The notes below the pieces were generated by a model. That model did not search any database, was not told the DNA's origin, and was given only the letters and a program-made list of their open reading frames with translations. Of a stretch of DNA of 64,000 bases, positions 61,404 to 64,000 are shown one piece after another. Position 1 is the stretch's first letter. Every line of letters begins with the position of its first letter. Source of the stretch: Actinomadura rupiterrae (GTDB lineage Bacteria > Actinomycetota > Actinomycetes > Streptosporangiales > Streptosporangiaceae); the NCBI RefSeq assembly GCF_024172125.1, contig NZ_JAMZEA010000010.1, positions 1 to 64,000 of the forward strand, written 5' to 3'. The position numbers and the translations under genes were made by a program.

Positions 61404-62013
61404 GGGCTTTGAGGACGAAGGCCGTGGTGCGGCGGTGCCAGAGGGCCGGGCGGCGGAGCATGGCGTGGCCCTCGTCCGGGACGGGGACGAAGTCGACGGA
61501 ACCGGCGATCGGGCGGATGCGGTCGGCGTAGCGGACGGACGCCCGGTACGGGGTCGTGGCGTCCTCGGTGCCGTGCATGATCAGGATGTGGCGGCCCGCG
61601 AGCTGGTCGACCGGCTCGTCCCTCGGGACCCAGGGGGCGAGCGCGGCGACGGCGGTGACCTGGGGGTCGTCCGCGACGCGGAGGGAGGTGCGGGCGCCCA
61701 TGGAGTGGCCGATCAGGGCCACCGGGACGTCCGGGTGGGCCTTGCGGAGGCGGTCGAGGGCCCAGCGGGCGTCCGGGACGGGGGACGCCTCCTCGCCGTT
61801 CCAGCCGCGGTAGCGGTAGCCGAGCGACCAGACCGCCAGGCCGTGCCGGCGTCCGGCGCTGAGCAGGTGCATCGTGAAGGGGATCATGCGCAGGGCGGCC
61901 GACTGCCGGGACGTGGCGGGCTCGCGGCTGAACTCCCGGCCGCCGTGCAGGACGAGCGCCACCGCGCGCGGACGGGCCGGGCCGCGCGGGCGCAGGCGGG
62001 GCTGGAGATCCAT
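61390..62013 (-). CDS. Alpha/beta hydrolase (dienelactone-hydrolase/prolyl-oligopeptidase type)
   Basis: This is a 207-residue protein; the end overlaps the converging permease gene by 14 bases. The nucleophile is in VALIGHSMGARTSL, the acid in LIMHGTEDATTPY and the catalytic His in PVPDEGHAMLRR. AVALVLHGGREFSRE is the oxyanion strand. There is no signal peptide, so it is cytoplasmic. Substrate unknown. Confidence 0.85.
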   Translation of the reverse strand: MDLQPRLRPRGPARPRAVALVLHGGREFSREPATSRQSAALRMIPFTMHLLSAGRRHGLAVWSLGYRYRGWNGEEASPVPDARWALDRLRKAHPDVPVALIGHSMGARTSLRVADDPQVTAVAALAPWVPRDEPVDQLAGRHILIMHGTEDATTPYRASVRYADRIRPIAGSVDFVPVPDEGHAMLRRPALWHRRTTAFVLKALTRP

Positions 62014-62080
62014 AAGCCCAGCTTGTCACGGTTGCGGAAAATGGGTGGAGCGGTCCGGGAACGGCGGGGACCATTCGAGG

Positions 62081-62644
62081 ATGAGCACCGAGCGACCTCC
62101 GGAGCGGATCGACCTGCCGGAGCTGACCCTGCGCCGCGCGGTAGAGGACGACGCGGCGAACCTGATGAAGGCGGTCAACGACTCCTTCGAACACCTCCAG
62201 CCCTGGATGCCCTGGGCGACCGAGAAGCGCACCGTCCAGGAGGAGCTGGCCTGGATCGCGTCCTGCCGCGCCGAGTGGGAGAGCGGCCTCGGCTACGCCT
62301 ACCTGCTGGAGAACCCGGACGGCGACGTCGTCGGGACGGCCGCCCTTCACAACCGGATCGGGCCCGGCGTCCTGGAGATCGGCTACTGGGTGCACGCCGG
62401 GCACACCCGGCGCGGTCACGCCACCCGGGCGGCCGGGGCGCTGACCGGCGCCGCGTTCGGGATGGAGGGCGTCGAGCGGGTCGAGATCCACTGTGATGTG
62501 GCCAACAAGCGGAGCGCGGCCGTCCCGCCGAAGCTCGGCTACGAGCTGCTGGTGATCGAGGACGACGTCCGCACCGCGCCCGCCGAGGAAGGGCCGCGGA
62601 TGCGCTGGGGCATCACCCGCGCGGCCTGGGAGCGGCGCGCCTAG
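62081..62644 (+). CDS. GNAT-family N-acetyltransferase, RimJ/RimL type
   Basis: This is a 187-residue protein from ATG 62081. Family features: LTLRRAVEDDAANLMKAVND at the start, LQPWMPWATEKRTVQEELAW, the acetyl-CoA loop IGYWVHAGHTRRGHATRAAG near residue 110 and VERVEIHCDVANKRSAAVPP. It would acetylate a protein N-terminus or a small amine. The usual S-x-x-x-x-x-K of RimL substrates site is partly altered (NKRSAAVPPKLGYE). Confidence 0.88.
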   Translation: MSTERPPERIDLPELTLRRAVEDDAANLMKAVNDSFEHLQPWMPWATEKRTVQEELAWIASCRAEWESGLGYAYLLENPDGDVVGTAALHNRIGPGVLEIGYWVHAGHTRRGHATRAAGALTGAAFGMEGVERVEIHCDVANKRSAAVPPKLGYELLVIEDDVRTAPAEEGPRMRWGITRAAWERRA

Positions 62645-62692
62645 CCCCCGAAGCGTCCGGGCACGGGCGGCGGTTTCGGTGGCGGTAGATCT

Positions 62693-62713
62693 TCGAACAC
62701 GTGTACGGTTCGA
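62693..62713 (+). promoter_or_regulatory. Candidate LexA (SOS) box upstream of uvrA
   Basis: TCGAAC-acgt-GTACGG (62693-62708) matches the actinobacterial box TCGAAC-N4-GTTCGA at 10 of 12 half-site positions; a further perfect half-site GTTCGA follows at 62708-62713. It is 170 bases before the uvrA start. SOS control of uvrA is known in related bacteria. Confidence 0.6.
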
Positions 62714-62882
62714 GTGTGGCCGGTGGTCCCGCGGGGGCGGGAGGGCCGAGCGGAAATTTCGGCCGGCCGCTCCGCTGTTGAGTACACGGGGGAGTCCACG
62801 CGCACGCGTTCTGTCGGACCCCCTGGCTACCGTGGGGACACCCGTCCCATCGCCGCGCCCAGAAGAGGAACCGGAACACGCC

Positions 62883-64000
62883 GTGCATGACCGACTCATC
62901 GTGCGAGGAGCACGCGAGCACAACCTGAAGGACGTCTCGCTCGACCTGCCGCGGGACGCGATGATCGTGTTCACCGGCCTGTCCGGGTCCGGCAAGTCCA
63001 GCCTGGCGTTCGACACGATCTTCGCGGAGGGGCAGCGCCGGTACGTCGAGTCGCTCTCGGCCTACGCCCGCCAGTTCCTCGGGCAGATGGACAAGCCCGA
63101 CGTGGACTTCATCGAGGGCCTGTCCCCGGCGGTGTCGATCGACCAGAAGTCGACCAGCAAGAACCCGCGGTCCACGGTCGGCACGATCACCGAGGTGTAC
63201 GACTACCTGCGGCTGCTGTACGCCCGCATCGGGCACCCGCACTGCCCGGTCTGCGGCCGCCCGATCAGCCGGCAGGCCCCGCAGCAGATCGTCGACCGCG
63301 TCCTGGAACTCGACGAGGGCACCCGCTTCCAGGTGCTCGCGCCGGTGATCCGCGGCCGCAAGGGCGAGTACCTGGAGCTGTTCCGCGAGCTGCAGACCAA
63401 GGGCTTCTCCCGCGCCATGGTGGACGGGCGGATGGTCCGCCTGGACGAGCCGCCGGCGCTCAAGAAGCAGGAGAAGCACGACATCTCCGTGATCGTCGAC
63501 CGGCTCGCGGTGAAGGACTCGGCGCGCCAGCGGCTCGCCGACTCCGTCGAGACCGCCCTCGGCCTGGCCGGCGGCACGATCGTGCTCGACTTCGTCGACC
63601 TCCCCGAGGACGACGAGAACCGCACCCGGATGTACTCCGAGCACCTCTACTGCCCCTACGACGACCTGTCGTTCGAGGAGCTGGAGCCCCGCTCGTTCTC
63701 CTTCAACTCCCCCTACGGCGCGTGCCCCGAGTGCACCGGCCTCGGGACGAGGATGGAGGTCGACCCGGAGCTGATCGTCCCCGACGAGGACCTGTCGCTC
63801 GGCGAGGGCGCCATCCAGCCGTGGTCGAACGGGCACGTCAGCGACTACTTCCTGCGGCTGCTGTCGGCGCTCGGCGACGCCATGGGCTTCGACCTGAACA
63901 CCCCGTGGCGCAAGCTGCCCGCCAAGGCGCGCAAGGCGGTCCTGAACGGGCACGAGACGCAGGTGCACGTCCGGTACAAGAACCGGTACGGCCGCACCCG
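62883..64000 (+). CDS. uvrA: Excinuclease ABC subunit A, N-terminal part (3' end outside window)
   Basis: GTG 62883 begins VHDRLIVRGAREHNLKDVSL. The first ATPase has Walker A FTGLSGSGKSSLAFDTIFAE near residue 31 and the family-specific QRRYVESLSAYARQFLGQM. SIDQKSTSKNPRSTVGTITE follows, then the first zinc module Cys pair HCPVCGRPIS and, further on, CPECTGLG. UvrA dimers find DNA damage and load UvrB in nucleotide excision repair. The reading frame runs off the window at about residue 372 of the usual 950 or so. A candidate LexA box is upstream. Confidence 0.97.
   Translation, partial: MHDRLIVRGAREHNLKDVSLDLPRDAMIVFTGLSGSGKSSLAFDTIFAEGQRRYVESLSAYARQFLGQMDKPDVDFIEGLSPAVSIDQKSTSKNPRSTVGTITEVYDYLRLLYARIGHPHCPVCGRPISRQAPQQIVDRVLELDEGTRFQVLAPVIRGRKGEYLELFRELQTKGFSRAMVDGRMVRLDEPPALKKQEKHDISVIVDRLAVKDSARQRLADSVETALGLAGGTIVLDFVDLPEDDENRTRMYSEHLYCPYDDLSFEELEPRSFSFNSPYGACPECTGLGTRMEVDPELIVPDEDLSLGEGAIQPWSNGHVSDYFLRLLSALGDAMGFDLNTPWRKLPAKARKAVLNGHETQVHVRYKNRYGRT

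Noticed and set aside
1..64000. CRISPR arrays, tRNA or rRNA genes and tRNA-based attachment sites
   Set aside because: No regularly spaced repeats, cloverleaf-like sequences or rRNA segments were seen on reading; a covariance search could not be run.

Overview
This window is high-GC actinomycete DNA. GC-rich codon third positions, GTG/TTG starts, a mycothiol-dependent (MDMPI) enzyme family, DUF4192/PrgI-type actinobacterial plasmid genes and an actinobacterial LexA half-site before uvrA all point that way. The gene set would fit Actinomadura or another Streptosporangiales-like filamentous genus; this placement is an inference, since there is no rRNA to check.

Region 1 (1-4.1 kb) is a polymorphic-toxin tail. 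It holds the 3' end of an RHS protein with a lower-GC toxin tip, a perfect hairpin terminator, a small membrane protein that may be the immunity partner, a truncated IS5-family element and a second low-GC immunity-like gene.

Region 2 (4.1-19 kb) is a plasmid/ICE-type block, all on the + strand. It contains a sigma-like protein, many small uncharacterised genes separated by GC-rich hairpins, a MinD/CpaE-like ATPase, two DUF4192 paralogues (one frameshifted), a DUF932/TIGR03299 protein, an XRE regulator, a phytanoyl-CoA-dioxygenase-like enzyme and a small kinase-fold protein.

Region 3 (19-22 kb) is a minus-strand cassette: a PD-(D/E)XK nuclease-like DUF4365 gene, an overlapping unknown 383-residue gene and a 90-residue gene. 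The last is split by a 921-bp IS5-family element with a 3-bp target duplication. This is the best candidate here for an undescribed, defence-like system.

Region 4 (22.4-34.4 kb) is a minus-strand, tightly overlapping type IV secretion/conjugation operon: VirB2-like pilin, VirB6-like, PrgI, VirB4, VirD4/TraD, replication-relaxation protein, VirB8/TcpC-like, a lytic transglycosylase/NlpC enzyme and a frameshifted TIM-barrel/GH16 glycosidase. No relaxase or integrase is visible.

Region 5 (34.4-36.4 kb) is a gene graveyard: methyltransferase, MBL-hydrolase and phosphotransferase remnants. A 189-bp stretch here is repeated directly 16 kb away at 51.2 kb, inside an intact MBL gene.

Region 6 (36.6-50.4 kb) is rich in secreted proteins. 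An S8 protease carries an RCC1 propeller inserted inside its catalytic domain. Next come a LuxR/AAA regulator and a four-gene operon of exported proteins. That operon contains a sedolisin whose catalytic residues all appear substituted and a fully active-looking subtilisin, and it ends in a 12-bp terminator stem.

Region 7 (51-64 kb) looks chromosomal: an MBL hydrolase, a Crp-HTH-NB-ARC-TPR fusion regulator, a Crp/Fnr regulator, an MDMPI-family protein, a two-component system divergent from a shortened MacB/FtsX permease, an alpha/beta hydrolase, a GNAT acetyltransferase and the start of uvrA.

Four genes depart from an open frame by exactly one base, at least two of them in homopolymer runs, so assembly error must be excluded before they are called pseudogenes.
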